From: WRAI01 sp031549605
GTDB taxonomy: Bacteria; Bacillota; Clostridia; Oscillospirales; UBA929
Direction: 5' to 3'
Length of the DNA stretch: 16,694 nucleotides
Assembly: GCA_031549605.1 (NCBI GenBank)
Contig: JAVBPM010000068.1
Location: 1-16,694, forward strand
Part shown: one piece after another, positions 1-6,274 of the stretch
Position numbering within the stretch: position 1 is the first letter of the stretch
Layout of the letters: the number at the start of each line of letters is the position of its first letter
The notes under the pieces: generated by a model
What the model was told of the DNA's origin: nothing
Databases searched by the model: none
The model's input: only the letters and a program-made list of their open reading frames with translations
Position numbers and translations under genes: made by a program

Positions 1-1
1 G

Positions 2-937
2 CTCAAGGTGGAGCGCGGGCGGCGCGTCTTTCCCCAAAGCGACCGCGCTGCCGATATTGTGCAGGCGCTGCGGCGCTGGGTGGTCGATTGCGGCGTGACG
101 GTGCGGCACAGCCGCGTGCTGGAGGTGCTTGCCGCCGACGGCGCTGTGACCGGTGTGCGCTTGGCCGACGGCGTGCTGGACGCCGACTCGGTGATTTTGG
201 CGACGGGCGGCTTGTCGTATCCCAAGACCGGCTCGACCGGCGACGGCTATGACATGGCGCACGCCTGCGGCCACACCATCGTGCCGCCGCGCGCGTCGCT
301 GGTGCCGTTGGTGGCCGACGGCTGCGCTGCCATGCAGGGCTTGAGCCTGAAAAACGTGGTGCTGACCGTTACCGACGAGCACAAGCGCGTGCTGTTTGAT
401 GAGATGGGCGAATTGCTGTTTACCCACTTTGGGCTGTCGGGCCCCTTGGTGCTGGCCGCCAGCGCGCATATGCGCGAATGGCCGGGGCGCTATACGGCGC
501 ATATTAACATGAAGCCGGCGCTGACGCCCGAGCAGCTGGATGCGCGGCTGCTGCGCGATATGGCCGCACACCCCAACAAAAACGCGTACAACCTGCTGAC
601 GCTGCTGCTGCACGCGTCGTGCATACCCGTTGTGTTGGAACGGACAGGCCTTGCGTCCGACCGCTCGGCCAGTGTCATTACCAAGGTGCAACGACAAGCG
701 GTGGCTGCTTGTGTACAGGACTTTTGCTTTACAGTGACGGGGCTGCGGCCGGTCGACGAGGCGGTAATCACCGCCGGAGGCGTTGCCGTTAAAGAGATAG
801 ACCCGAAAACGATGCAGTCCAAGCTGCTGTCGGGGCTATACGTTGTCGGCGAGCTGCTGGATGTCGACGGCTACACCGGTGGCTACAATTTACAAATTGC
901 GTGGAGCACCGGCTATGCCGCCGGTTGCCATGCGTAG
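2..937 (+). CDS. NAD(P)/FAD-dependent oxidoreductase, BaiN/RdsA (HI0933) family, 5' end outside window
   Basis: This is the C-terminal part of a flavoprotein. The reading frame is open from base 2, so the first methionine-like codon in the window (GTG at 8) is not the true start. About 311 residues are visible. Family members usually have about 400-420, so roughly the first 100, including the N-terminal dinucleotide-binding GxGxxG, lie upstream. Visible family marks are GRRVFPQSDRAADIV near the edge, ATGGLSYPKTGSTGDGY, FTHFGLSGP, and a C-terminal FAD-contacting block (AGGVAVKEID, then GELLDVDGYTGGYNLQ). Members are soluble FAD/NAD(P)H enzymes. Some reduce bile-acid intermediates (BaiN), but most have no known substrate, so I assign none. 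The stop codon overlaps the AGGAGG ribosome binding site of the next gene, which suggests one transcript with the HutP-family gene and cmk. Confidence 0.9.
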   Translation, partial: LKVERGRRVFPQSDRAADIVQALRRWVVDCGVTVRHSRVLEVLAADGAVTGVRLADGVLDADSVILATGGLSYPKTGSTGDGYDMAHACGHTIVPPRASLVPLVADGCAAMQGLSLKNVVLTVTDEHKRVLFDEMGELLFTHFGLSGPLVLAASAHMREWPGRYTAHINMKPALTPEQLDARLLRDMAAHPNKNAYNLLTLLLHASCIPVVLERTGLASDRSASVITKVQRQAVAACVQDFCFTVTGLRPVDEAVITAGGVAVKEIDPKTMQSKLLSGLYVVGELLDVDGYTGGYNLQIAWSTGYAAGCHA

Positions 938-941
938 GAGG
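936..941 (+). promoter_or_regulatory. Strong Shine-Dalgarno site deciding the HutP-family start
   Basis: AGGAGG lies 7 nt before ATG 949 and overlaps the stop codon of the preceding gene. It favours 949 over the in-frame ATG at 901, which lies inside the upstream gene. Confidence 0.75.
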
Positions 942-948
942 ACGTTGG

Positions 949-1368
949 ATGGGAAGCAAGGAAGTGGCGGCGGCGGCGCTGACCGTGGCGGTGACGCCCG
1001 ACCGCGACAGCGAGTCGGCCGTTAAGCTCAAGCTGCGCGAACAAGGGCTGGCGGTCGCGGCCGTCGATTTTGGCGGCGACTTTATCGGCAGCATCAACCG
1101 CATTATCGAGCACGCCATTGTCGCCGCCAAGCGCGAGCGGCTGATTGGCGAGTGTCATGCCGAGGAGGGCGCTGTGGCCGGTGCCGCGCGCGAGGCCATC
1201 AGTCAAATCATGCCCAAGGCGGTCGGGCTAAACGTCGGCGGCAAGATTGCCGTTGCGCGTGGCGACGACCACATCAGTGTGGCGGCTTTTTTTGCCGTCG
1301 GGCTGGTGCATCTCAATGAAATAGCCGTGGGGTTGGGTCACCGCGCGCTGGGAGGTAAAAATGATTAA
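949..1368 (+). CDS. HutP-family RNA-binding-type protein (clostridial form)
   Basis: This 139-aa protein resembles the HutP family. Bacillus HutP is a hexameric antiterminator that binds RNA in the presence of L-histidine and Mg2+. Here the protein starts MGSKEVAAAALTVAV. It has the clostridial block HAEEGAVAGAAREAISQIMP (histidine at residue 70), then NVGGKIAVAR, and ends in HLNEIAVGLGHRAL (histidines 121 and 131). These are candidates for the metal-binding histidines of Bacillus HutP, inferred by position only. No histidine-utilisation gene is nearby. The gene sits between a flavoprotein and cmk, and its last 8 nt overlap cmk. That is typical of clostridial genomes and argues against a classical hut role. 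The RNA or ligand target is unknown. The start is set by AGGAGG at 936-941. Confidence 0.82.
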   Translation: MGSKEVAAAALTVAVTPDRDSESAVKLKLREQGLAVAAVDFGGDFIGSINRIIEHAIVAAKRERLIGECHAEEGAVAGAAREAISQIMPKAVGLNVGGKIAVARGDDHISVAAFFAVGLVHLNEIAVGLGHRALGGKND

Positions 1369-2035
1369 GGTTGCCATTGACGGACCGAGCGGCGCGGGGA
1401 AGAGCACGCTGGCGCGCAAAGCGGCGGAGGCGCTGGGCTTTATCTATGTCGACACCGGCGCCATTTACCGCACCGTTGGTTGGGCCGTGCTGCACGACGG
1501 CTTGGACGGCACCAATGCCGCTGCCGTCGAGGCGCTATTGCCGTCGTTGAAGATTGAGCTGGTGCATGTCGACGGCGAGCAGCAGGTGCTGCTGAACGGA
1601 CGAAACATCAGCGCGCTGATTCGCACGCCCGAGGTGTCGATGGCGGCTTCGCATTGCTCGGCGCTGCCCTGCGTGCGCTCGTTTTTGCTACAAATGCAGC
1701 GCGACATGGCCGAGCGGTATAATGTGGTGATGGACGGCCGCGATATCGGCACGGTGGTGCTGCCCGACGCCGATGTCAAGATTTTTCTGACCGCTGACGT
1801 CGCCGACCGCGCGCGCCGCCGCTTTGAGGAGCTGATGAGCAAGGCGCCCGATACGCGCTATGAAGATGTGCTGGCGGCTGTGGTGCAGCGCGACAAACAG
1901 GACAGCGAGCGCGCCGCCGCGCCGCTCAAGGCGGCCGACGACGCTGTTTTGCTTGACACGACCGGCAACACGCTGGAGCAGAGCCGCGCGCTGCTGGAAC
2001 AAACCATTCGGGAGAAACTGGATTTATGGGCTTAA
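1361..2035 (+). CDS. cmk: Cytidylate kinase
   Basis: CMP/dCMP kinase, 224 aa, a normal length for the family. It transfers phosphate from ATP to CMP or dCMP in the cytoplasm, feeding CTP/dCTP and recycling CMP from phospholipid synthesis. Visible motifs are the P-loop GPSGAGKST at residues 8-16, YVDTGAIYR at about 29-37 (nucleotide-monophosphate binding), DGRDIGT at 125-131, and the C-terminal RDKQDSERAAAPL segment with the conserved DS-R pattern of the lid region. ATG 1361 is preceded by GGAGG at 1351-1355. It overlaps the end of the HutP-family gene by 8 nt, and the 3' end overlaps plsC by 10 nt, so translation is probably coupled across all three. The cmk-plsC-ispH/S1 order is common in Clostridia. 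Confidence 0.97.
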   Translation: MIKVAIDGPSGAGKSTLARKAAEALGFIYVDTGAIYRTVGWAVLHDGLDGTNAAAVEALLPSLKIELVHVDGEQQVLLNGRNISALIRTPEVSMAASHCSALPCVRSFLLQMQRDMAERYNVVMDGRDIGTVVLPDADVKIFLTADVADRARRRFEELMSKAPDTRYEDVLAAVVQRDKQDSERAAAPLKAADDAVLLDTTGNTLEQSRALLEQTIREKLDLWA

Positions 2036-2619
2036 ACATTGTTCATTGGTTGCTGAAGCTGCTGCTGAAGCTGCTGTATTTTGTGCGCTATGAGGGGCGC
2101 GAGAACATCCCCGAGGGCGCGGCGGTGCTGTGTGGCAACCACACGGCGCTGTTTGACCCGCTGTTTGTCATGGCCGCTTTTAAGCCGGGCCAGCTGCCCC
2201 ATACCATTGCCAAGAAAGAGCTGTTCAAGCACAAGTGGTTTGGCGCTATTCTGCGCTGGGCAAAGGTCTTTCCCGTTGACCGCGGACAGGCCGATTTGCG
2301 CGCCATCAAGACGGCGCTGGACGTGCTGCGGCGCGGTGAAAAGCTGATTATTTTCCCCGAGGGCACGCGCACCGATGACCCGACCGAGTCAAGCGCCAAG
2401 CACGGCGCGGCGCTGTTTGCCATGAAAACCGATGCCTATGTGCAGCCGATATTTATCACCAAAGGCCACAAGATTCCCTTCCGGCCCATTAAGGTGATTT
2501 TTGGTAAGCCGTACAAGATTGAGTTGGACGGCCGCAAGCCAACGCAGGAGGATTACGCGCGTGAGGCCGACGAGATGATGCGCCGTGTTTATGCGCTGGG
2601 CGAGGTAAAGCATGGCTGA
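2026..2619 (+). CDS. plsC: 1-acyl-sn-glycerol-3-phosphate acyltransferase (PlsC/LPLAT family)
   Basis: This 197-aa acyltransferase is expected to acylate lysophosphatidic acid to phosphatidic acid at the inner face of the membrane. The catalytic NHTALFD motif is present (HX4D, His39 and Asp44), as is the substrate-binding FPEGTR at residues 110-115. A hydrophobic, amphipathic N-terminus (IVHWLLKLLLKLLYF, residues 4-18) is consistent with membrane association. ATG 2026 lies inside the last codons of cmk, and the stop overlaps ispH by 8 nt. The link to Cmk is metabolically sensible, since phospholipid synthesis via CDP-diacylglycerol releases CMP. Acyl-donor preference (acyl-ACP or acyl-CoA) cannot be read from the sequence. 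Confidence 0.93.
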   Translation: MGLNIVHWLLKLLLKLLYFVRYEGRENIPEGAAVLCGNHTALFDPLFVMAAFKPGQLPHTIAKKELFKHKWFGAILRWAKVFPVDRGQADLRAIKTALDVLRRGEKLIIFPEGTRTDDPTESSAKHGAALFAMKTDAYVQPIFITKGHKIPFRPIKVIFGKPYKIELDGRKPTQEDYAREADEMMRRVYALGEVKHG

Positions 2620-4702
2620 GATCGTGGTGGCTAAATCGGCCGGCTTTTGCTTTGGCGTCAAGCGCGCGGTCGACATGGCGGTCGCCGAGGGCGCTTGCGG
2701 TGCCTGTCTGACCATCGGGCCGATTGTGCACAACAAGGCGGTGGCCGAGTCGCTGCAACGGCAGGGCGTTGGCAGCATTGCCGACTGGCGCGATGCGCCC
2801 GAGGAAACGCTGATTATTCCCAGCCACGGGCTGCCGCGCGACGATTGGCAAGCGTTATCTGCCCGCGACGCCAAGACCGTTGACGCCACCTGTCCCTGCG
2901 TGGCATCGATGCATCGCTTGGCGGAGCAGTGCGAGCAGGAGGGCCGGCTGCTGATTATTGTCGGCAGCAAAAAACACACCGAGGTCAAGGGATTGGCCGG
3001 TTGGTGCAAGGGTTCTATCGTGGTTGAGGACGAGCGCGAGCTGGCCGAGCGGCTACAGCAGCTGGCGCCCGATACGCCGATCGGCATGATGGTGCAGACG
3101 ACGACAATTAGAAAAAAATGGCAGGCCTGCGAAAAAACCTTGAAAAACCACTGTACAAACAGTAAAGTCTTTGATACAATATGTAGAGCGACGGACGCAC
3201 GACAGTCGGAAGCCGCAGCATTGGCAACAAGCTGCGACGCGATGGTCGTGGTCGGCGACAGAGCCAGCGCCAACACCGAAAAGCTGGTGAAGCTGTGCCG
3301 CATGTCATGTGATGCCGTGGTTTGGGTTGAGAATGCAGCCCAATGGCCGCGGGGTTGCGTGAAGAACGCTAAGAGAATTGGCCTGACAGCGGGTGCGTCA
3401 ACGCCGTCATGGCAAATCGAGGAGGTAATCGCAGCAATGACTGAAGAAATCAAACAGACTACGATGACAGGGGACGAGAGCTTTGAGTCCCTGCTTGAAC
3501 AGTCGTTCAAGACACTGAATACAGGTGACCGGGTGAACGCCTATGTTGTGGCGATTACACCGACCGAAATCCAGCTTGATTTGGGCACAAAGCACGCTGG
3601 CTACATTCCTGTCGACGAGCTGACCGACGACCCCAGCCTCAAGCCCGAGGACATTGTCAAAGTGGGCGGCGAGGTTGAGGTCTTTGTCGTGCGCGTCAAC
3701 GATCAGGACGGCGTTGTTATGTGCAGCAAGAAGAAGATTGACGCTATCAAGCACTACGACGAGCTGGAGAAAATGGTTGACGACAATGTCATGGTTGAAG
3801 GCATTGTGACCGAGGAAAACAAGGGCGGCGTCGTGGTCAGCGTCAAGGGCGTGCGCGTCTTTGTGCCGGCCAGCCAGACGGGTGTGCCGCGTGAAACTCC
3901 GCTTTCCACCATTCTCAAGCAGAAGGTTAAGCTGTATATTACCGAGTTCAACCGTGGCCGCCGCCGCATTGTCGGCTCCATCCGCGCCGCGTCGGGCGAC
4001 AGCCGTCGCGCCGCCTCGGCCAAGATCTGGGAGACGCTGGCCGTTGGCGACAGCTTTGACGGTATCGTCAAGTCGATGACTACTTACGGCGCGTTTGTCG
4101 ACATCGGTGGTGTCGATGGCATGGTGCACATCAGCGAGCTGTCCTGGGGCCGCGTCAACAAGCCCGAGGATGTGGTCAAGATTGGCGACGCGCTCAAGGT
4201 GCGCGTGATTAAGCTTGACCCCGAAAAGAAAAAAATCAGCCTGTCGGCCAAGGATCCGTCGCAGAACCCGTGGAACAAGTTTGTCTCCGAGTTCAAGGTC
4301 GGCGATGTGGCGCAGGTTAAGATTGCTAAGTTTATGCCCTTCGGCGCTTTTGCCGAGATTGTTCCGGGTGTGGATGGCCTTATTCACATCAGCGAGGTGG
4401 CCTACGAGCATGTGGCGCGCCTGGCCGATGTGCTGACCGAGGGTCAGGTTGTCGGCGCGCGTATCATCAACATCGACGACGAGAAGCACAAGGTGTCGCT
4501 GTCGATTAAAGCGACGCTGGAGCGTAACCCGCAGGAGGTCGCGCAGGGCGAGGACGAGGTCGTGGCCAGCGCCGATGCGCCGGTTCAGGTGCTTGACTCG
4601 GCCGAGGAAGATGTGGCCGATACCGCTGCCGTGCATGAGGACGCCGACATCACCGTTGAGGACGGCGACGGCGTGACCGAGGTCGGCGACACCGAGGAAT
4701 AA
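2612..4702 (+). CDS. ispH: Bifunctional 4-hydroxy-3-methylbut-2-enyl diphosphate reductase / S1 RNA-binding protein fusion
   Basis: This 696-aa fusion is a known clostridial arrangement. Residues 1 to about 275 are IspH, the last MEP-pathway enzyme, which reduces HMBPP to IPP/DMAPP with an iron-sulfur cluster. Cluster cysteines are Cys13 (AGFCFGVKRAV), Cys94 (DATCPCV) and Cys191 (TICRATDARQ). Substrate-site motifs IGPIVHNK, PSHGLP, KKHTEVKG, QTTT and SANTEKL are all present. From about residue 305 come four S1 OB-fold repeats, starting near residues 305, 390, 479 (GDSFDGIVKSMTTYGAFVDI) and 564 (GDVAQVKIAKFMPFGAFAEI). An acidic tail of about 60 residues follows. The S1 half resembles ribosomal protein S1, which aids mRNA binding. 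An internal ATG at 3437 with its own Shine-Dalgarno site, and a promoter-like sequence at 3152-3180, could yield a free S1 protein of 421 aa. The start overlaps plsC by 8 nt. Confidence 0.96.
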   Translation: MAEIVVAKSAGFCFGVKRAVDMAVAEGACGACLTIGPIVHNKAVAESLQRQGVGSIADWRDAPEETLIIPSHGLPRDDWQALSARDAKTVDATCPCVASMHRLAEQCEQEGRLLIIVGSKKHTEVKGLAGWCKGSIVVEDERELAERLQQLAPDTPIGMMVQTTTIRKKWQACEKTLKNHCTNSKVFDTICRATDARQSEAAALATSCDAMVVVGDRASANTEKLVKLCRMSCDAVVWVENAAQWPRGCVKNAKRIGLTAGASTPSWQIEEVIAAMTEEIKQTTMTGDESFESLLEQSFKTLNTGDRVNAYVVAITPTEIQLDLGTKHAGYIPVDELTDDPSLKPEDIVKVGGEVEVFVVRVNDQDGVVMCSKKKIDAIKHYDELEKMVDDNVMVEGIVTEENKGGVVVSVKGVRVFVPASQTGVPRETPLSTILKQKVKLYITEFNRGRRRIVGSIRAASGDSRRAASAKIWETLAVGDSFDGIVKSMTTYGAFVDIGGVDGMVHISELSWGRVNKPEDVVKIGDALKVRVIKLDPEKKKISLSAKDPSQNPWNKFVSEFKVGDVAQVKIAKFMPFGAFAEIVPGVDGLIHISEVAYEHVARLADVLTEGQVVGARIINIDDEKHKVSLSIKATLERNPQEVAQGEDEVVASADAPVQVLDSAEEDVADTAAVHEDADITVEDGDGVTEVGDTEE
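3152..3180 (+). promoter_or_regulatory. Candidate internal sigma-A promoter inside ispH
   Basis: TGTACA (3152-3157, 4/6 to the -35 consensus), a 17-nt spacer and TACAAT (3175-3180, 5/6 to the -10 consensus) lie in an AT-rich patch of an otherwise GC-rich gene. It sits about 255 nt before the internal S1 start. It is found by motif match only, and coding sequence can produce such matches by chance. Confidence 0.4.
3420..3439 (+). promoter_or_regulatory. Internal Shine-Dalgarno site and ATG at the IspH/S1 junction
   Basis: AGGAGGT (3420-3426) lies 10 nt before ATG 3437, which is in frame (Met276) exactly at the linker between the IspH and S1 parts. It is as good as the best real ribosome binding sites in this window. 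It could start a separate S1 protein (MTEEIKQTT...). Confidence 0.5.
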
Positions 4703-4733
4703 GCCGCATAACACTGCACAAGCTAGGCTTATT
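4698..4733 (+). repeat. Small inverted repeat over the ispH-S1 stop codon
   Basis: AATAAGCC (4698-4705) and GGCTTATT (4726-4733) are perfectly complementary 8-nt arms around a 20-nt loop. The left arm includes the stop codon. No T-run follows, so this is not a typical terminator. It may protect the 3' end or may be chance. Confidence 0.3.
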
Positions 4734-4756
4734 ACGACGAAAAGGAGACACACGCT

Positions 4757-4960
4757 ATGGCTCAAGTGACCAAAGACACCATTATTGGTGACATTCTGGA
4801 TATGGACCAGACGACGGCGCAGTATTTCTTCGCTATTGGTATGCACTGTCTGGGCTGCCCCTCCTCGCGCGGCGAGACGCTGGAGCAGGCTTGTCAGGTG
4901 CACGGCGTAGACGCCGACGCGCTGCTGGCGCAGATTAACGCCCACATGGCGGGCAACTAA
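4757..4960 (+). CDS. DUF1858 domain protein (hybrid-cluster-protein-associated redox disulfide type)
   Basis: This 67-aa protein consists of a single DUF1858 domain. The family pattern is clear: VTKDTIIGDILDMD at residues 4-17, then YFFAIGMHCLGCPSSRGETL with the CxxC pair (CLGC), then a helical end (ACQVHGVDADALLAQIN). Related domains carry a putative redox-active disulfide and occur near hybrid cluster proteins or fused to other redox modules. The biochemical role is not established, and a thiol-redox or metal-binding role is inference from CLGC. ATG 4757 is preceded by AAAAGGAGA at 4740-4748. The gene is alone between the ispH-S1 stop (54 nt upstream) and a strong terminator, so it may be the last gene of the upstream operon or a small separate unit. 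I saw no convincing promoter directly before it. Confidence 0.9.
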   Translation: MAQVTKDTIIGDILDMDQTTAQYFFAIGMHCLGCPSSRGETLEQACQVHGVDADALLAQINAHMAGN

Positions 4961-4975
4961 AGAATTTTTTACACC

Positions 4976-5014
4976 AACGGGCGGGCAGGTAAATGCCCGC
5001 CCGTTTTGGCTTTT
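4976..5014 (+). terminator. Intrinsic terminator after the DUF1858 gene
   Basis: A perfect 12-bp stem, AACGGGCGGGCA (4976-4987) with TGCCCGCCCGTT (4994-5005), has a 6-nt loop GGTAAA. It is followed by a broken T-run, TT GGC TTTT, to 5014. It ends only about 16 nt before the trmK start. Confidence 0.9.
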
Positions 5015-5030
5015 GTAGGGGGTCCATGCG

Positions 5031-5510
5031 ATGATTACGCTTCGGCCGCGGTTGGCGGCGCTGGCGGCGCGCGTGCCGCAGGGCGCGCGGGTGGCCGACA
5101 TTGGCACAGACCACGCGCGGTTGCCGCTGTGGCTGTTGCAGCGCAACGTGACGCAGTCTGTTATTGCCGCCGACATTGCCGACGGGCCGCTGGCTCGCGC
5201 GCGGGCGCTGGCCGACCGTGTTGATTTGTCAGACGCGCTGGTGCTTGTCAAGTCAGATGGCTTGAAAGCGTTAAGCGAGGACGATATCGACACCGTGGTT
5301 GTCGCCGGTATGGGCGGTGAGACGATTGCCGACATTTTGCAAACAACGCCGTGGTCGCACGGAAAACACTTACTGCTGCAACCGATGAGCCGACCTGAGC
5401 GGCTGCTGGCTTACTTACACGGCGCGGGTCTTGACGTCAGTGAACACTGCGTCGAGGACAACGGGCGCCGTTACTGTATCTTTGAATGTAACAGGGGGAA
5501 TGCACAATGA
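5031..5510 (+). CDS. trmK: tRNA (adenine(22)-N1)-methyltransferase TrmK, catalytic domain only
   Basis: This is an S-adenosylmethionine-dependent methyltransferase of the TrmK/YqfN family, which methylates N1 of adenine 22 in tRNA. Motifs are VADIGTDHARLPLWLL at about residues 23-38 (SAM loop), AADIADGPLARA (motif II), VVAGMGGETIADIL (the GMGG block) and LLQPMSRPERLL. The end is VEDNGRRYCIFEC. It has 159 aa against about 225-240 in Bacillus-type TrmK. The missing part corresponds to the C-terminal helical, coiled-coil domain thought to help hold tRNA. The stop overlaps the nif3 start in ATGA, and trmK next to nif3 is the conserved Firmicutes order, so the gene looks intact rather than freshly broken. 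ATG 5031 has a modest AGGGGG site at 5017-5022. The start lies close behind a terminator, leaving almost no room for a separate promoter. Confidence 0.85.
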   Translation: MITLRPRLAALAARVPQGARVADIGTDHARLPLWLLQRNVTQSVIAADIADGPLARARALADRVDLSDALVLVKSDGLKALSEDDIDTVVVAGMGGETIADILQTTPWSHGKHLLLQPMSRPERLLAYLHGAGLDVSEHCVEDNGRRYCIFECNRGNAQ

Positions 5511-6271
5511 CGACGGTACGCGACGTACTGGGTGCGATGGATGATTTTGCGCCGCGCGAGCTGGCACTGGCGGGTGACAATATCGGGTTGCTGGCCGGTG
5601 ACGCTGACGCCGTGGTCACGCGTGTGCTGGTGGCGCTGGACGCGTCGCAGGCGGTCATTGACGAGGCGATGCGCTGCGGCGCGCAGCTGTTGGTGGTGCA
5701 TCACCCCATACTGCGCGGCTTGAACGCCATCAACGGCGACAGCTACGACGGCAGCCGTGTGCTGCATCTGCTCAACGCCAATGTGGCTTGCATTTCGATG
5801 CACACCAACCTCGACGCCTGCGACGGCGGCATCAATGAACGGCTGGCGCACGCCTGCCGGTTGGTTGACGTCCAGCCGCTGGATGAGACGCAGCTGACGC
5901 GTGTGGGCACTGTGGCCGGTGCACTGACGGCGTCCGCCTATGCGCAGAAGGTGGCCGAGGTACTGGGCTGCAAGGCGTTGCGCTTCTGTGACGGTGGCCG
6001 ACCCGTGTGTCGCGTGGCGGTGGGGAGCGGCAATTCGACGAGTGACTACGACAAGGTGGTGGCCGCCGGATGCGACACCTTTGTCACCGGCGATGTGCGC
6101 TATCACCTGTGGCTGGAGGCCAAGGAGCGCGGCATCAACCTGATTGACGCCGGTCATTACGAGACCGAGGCGCTGATTTGCCAGCCGGTGCGCGACTATT
6201 TGGCGGCGCGGTTTCCGGCGCTTGATGTGGTTGTGGCGCAGTCCATGGCGCTGCCTTACGCGGTGCTGTAA
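5507..6271 (+). CDS. Nif3-like dinuclear metal center protein
   Basis: A 254-aa member of the NIF3/YbgI/YqfO family, whose members form hexameric toroids with a dinuclear metal site. Metal-ligand motifs are visible: VVHHPILRGL at about residues 63-72, MHTNLDACDGGINERLA at about 99-115, and the C-terminal pair GDVRYHLWLEAKERG and DAGHYETE. The length is that of the short YbgI-type form. The PII/CutA-like insert found in the roughly 370-aa Bacillus YqfO is absent. The biochemical role is debated (a GTP cyclohydrolase-like fold, with links to metal handling), so no reaction is assigned. The start overlaps the trmK stop by 4 nt with GGGGG upstream, so it is translationally coupled. rqcH follows after 3 nt. 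Confidence 0.93.
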   Translation: MTTVRDVLGAMDDFAPRELALAGDNIGLLAGDADAVVTRVLVALDASQAVIDEAMRCGAQLLVVHHPILRGLNAINGDSYDGSRVLHLLNANVACISMHTNLDACDGGINERLAHACRLVDVQPLDETQLTRVGTVAGALTASAYAQKVAEVLGCKALRFCDGGRPVCRVAVGSGNSTSDYDKVVAAGCDTFVTGDVRYHLWLEAKERGINLIDAGHYETEALICQPVRDYLAARFPALDVVVAQSMALPYAVL

Positions 6272-6274
6272 GTC

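Noticed and set aside
3140..3180. TTGAAA (3140-3145) as the -35 partner of TACAAT in ispH
   Set aside because: The spacer would be 29 nt, far outside the usable range. TGTACA at 3152 gives 17 nt and is reported instead.
3407..5335. Very long antisense reading frame (642 codons) opposite ispH-S1, the DUF1858 gene and trmK
   Set aside because: It runs across several well-supported plus-strand genes and a terminator, has no recognisable domain, and is expected from strong GC-biased third positions.
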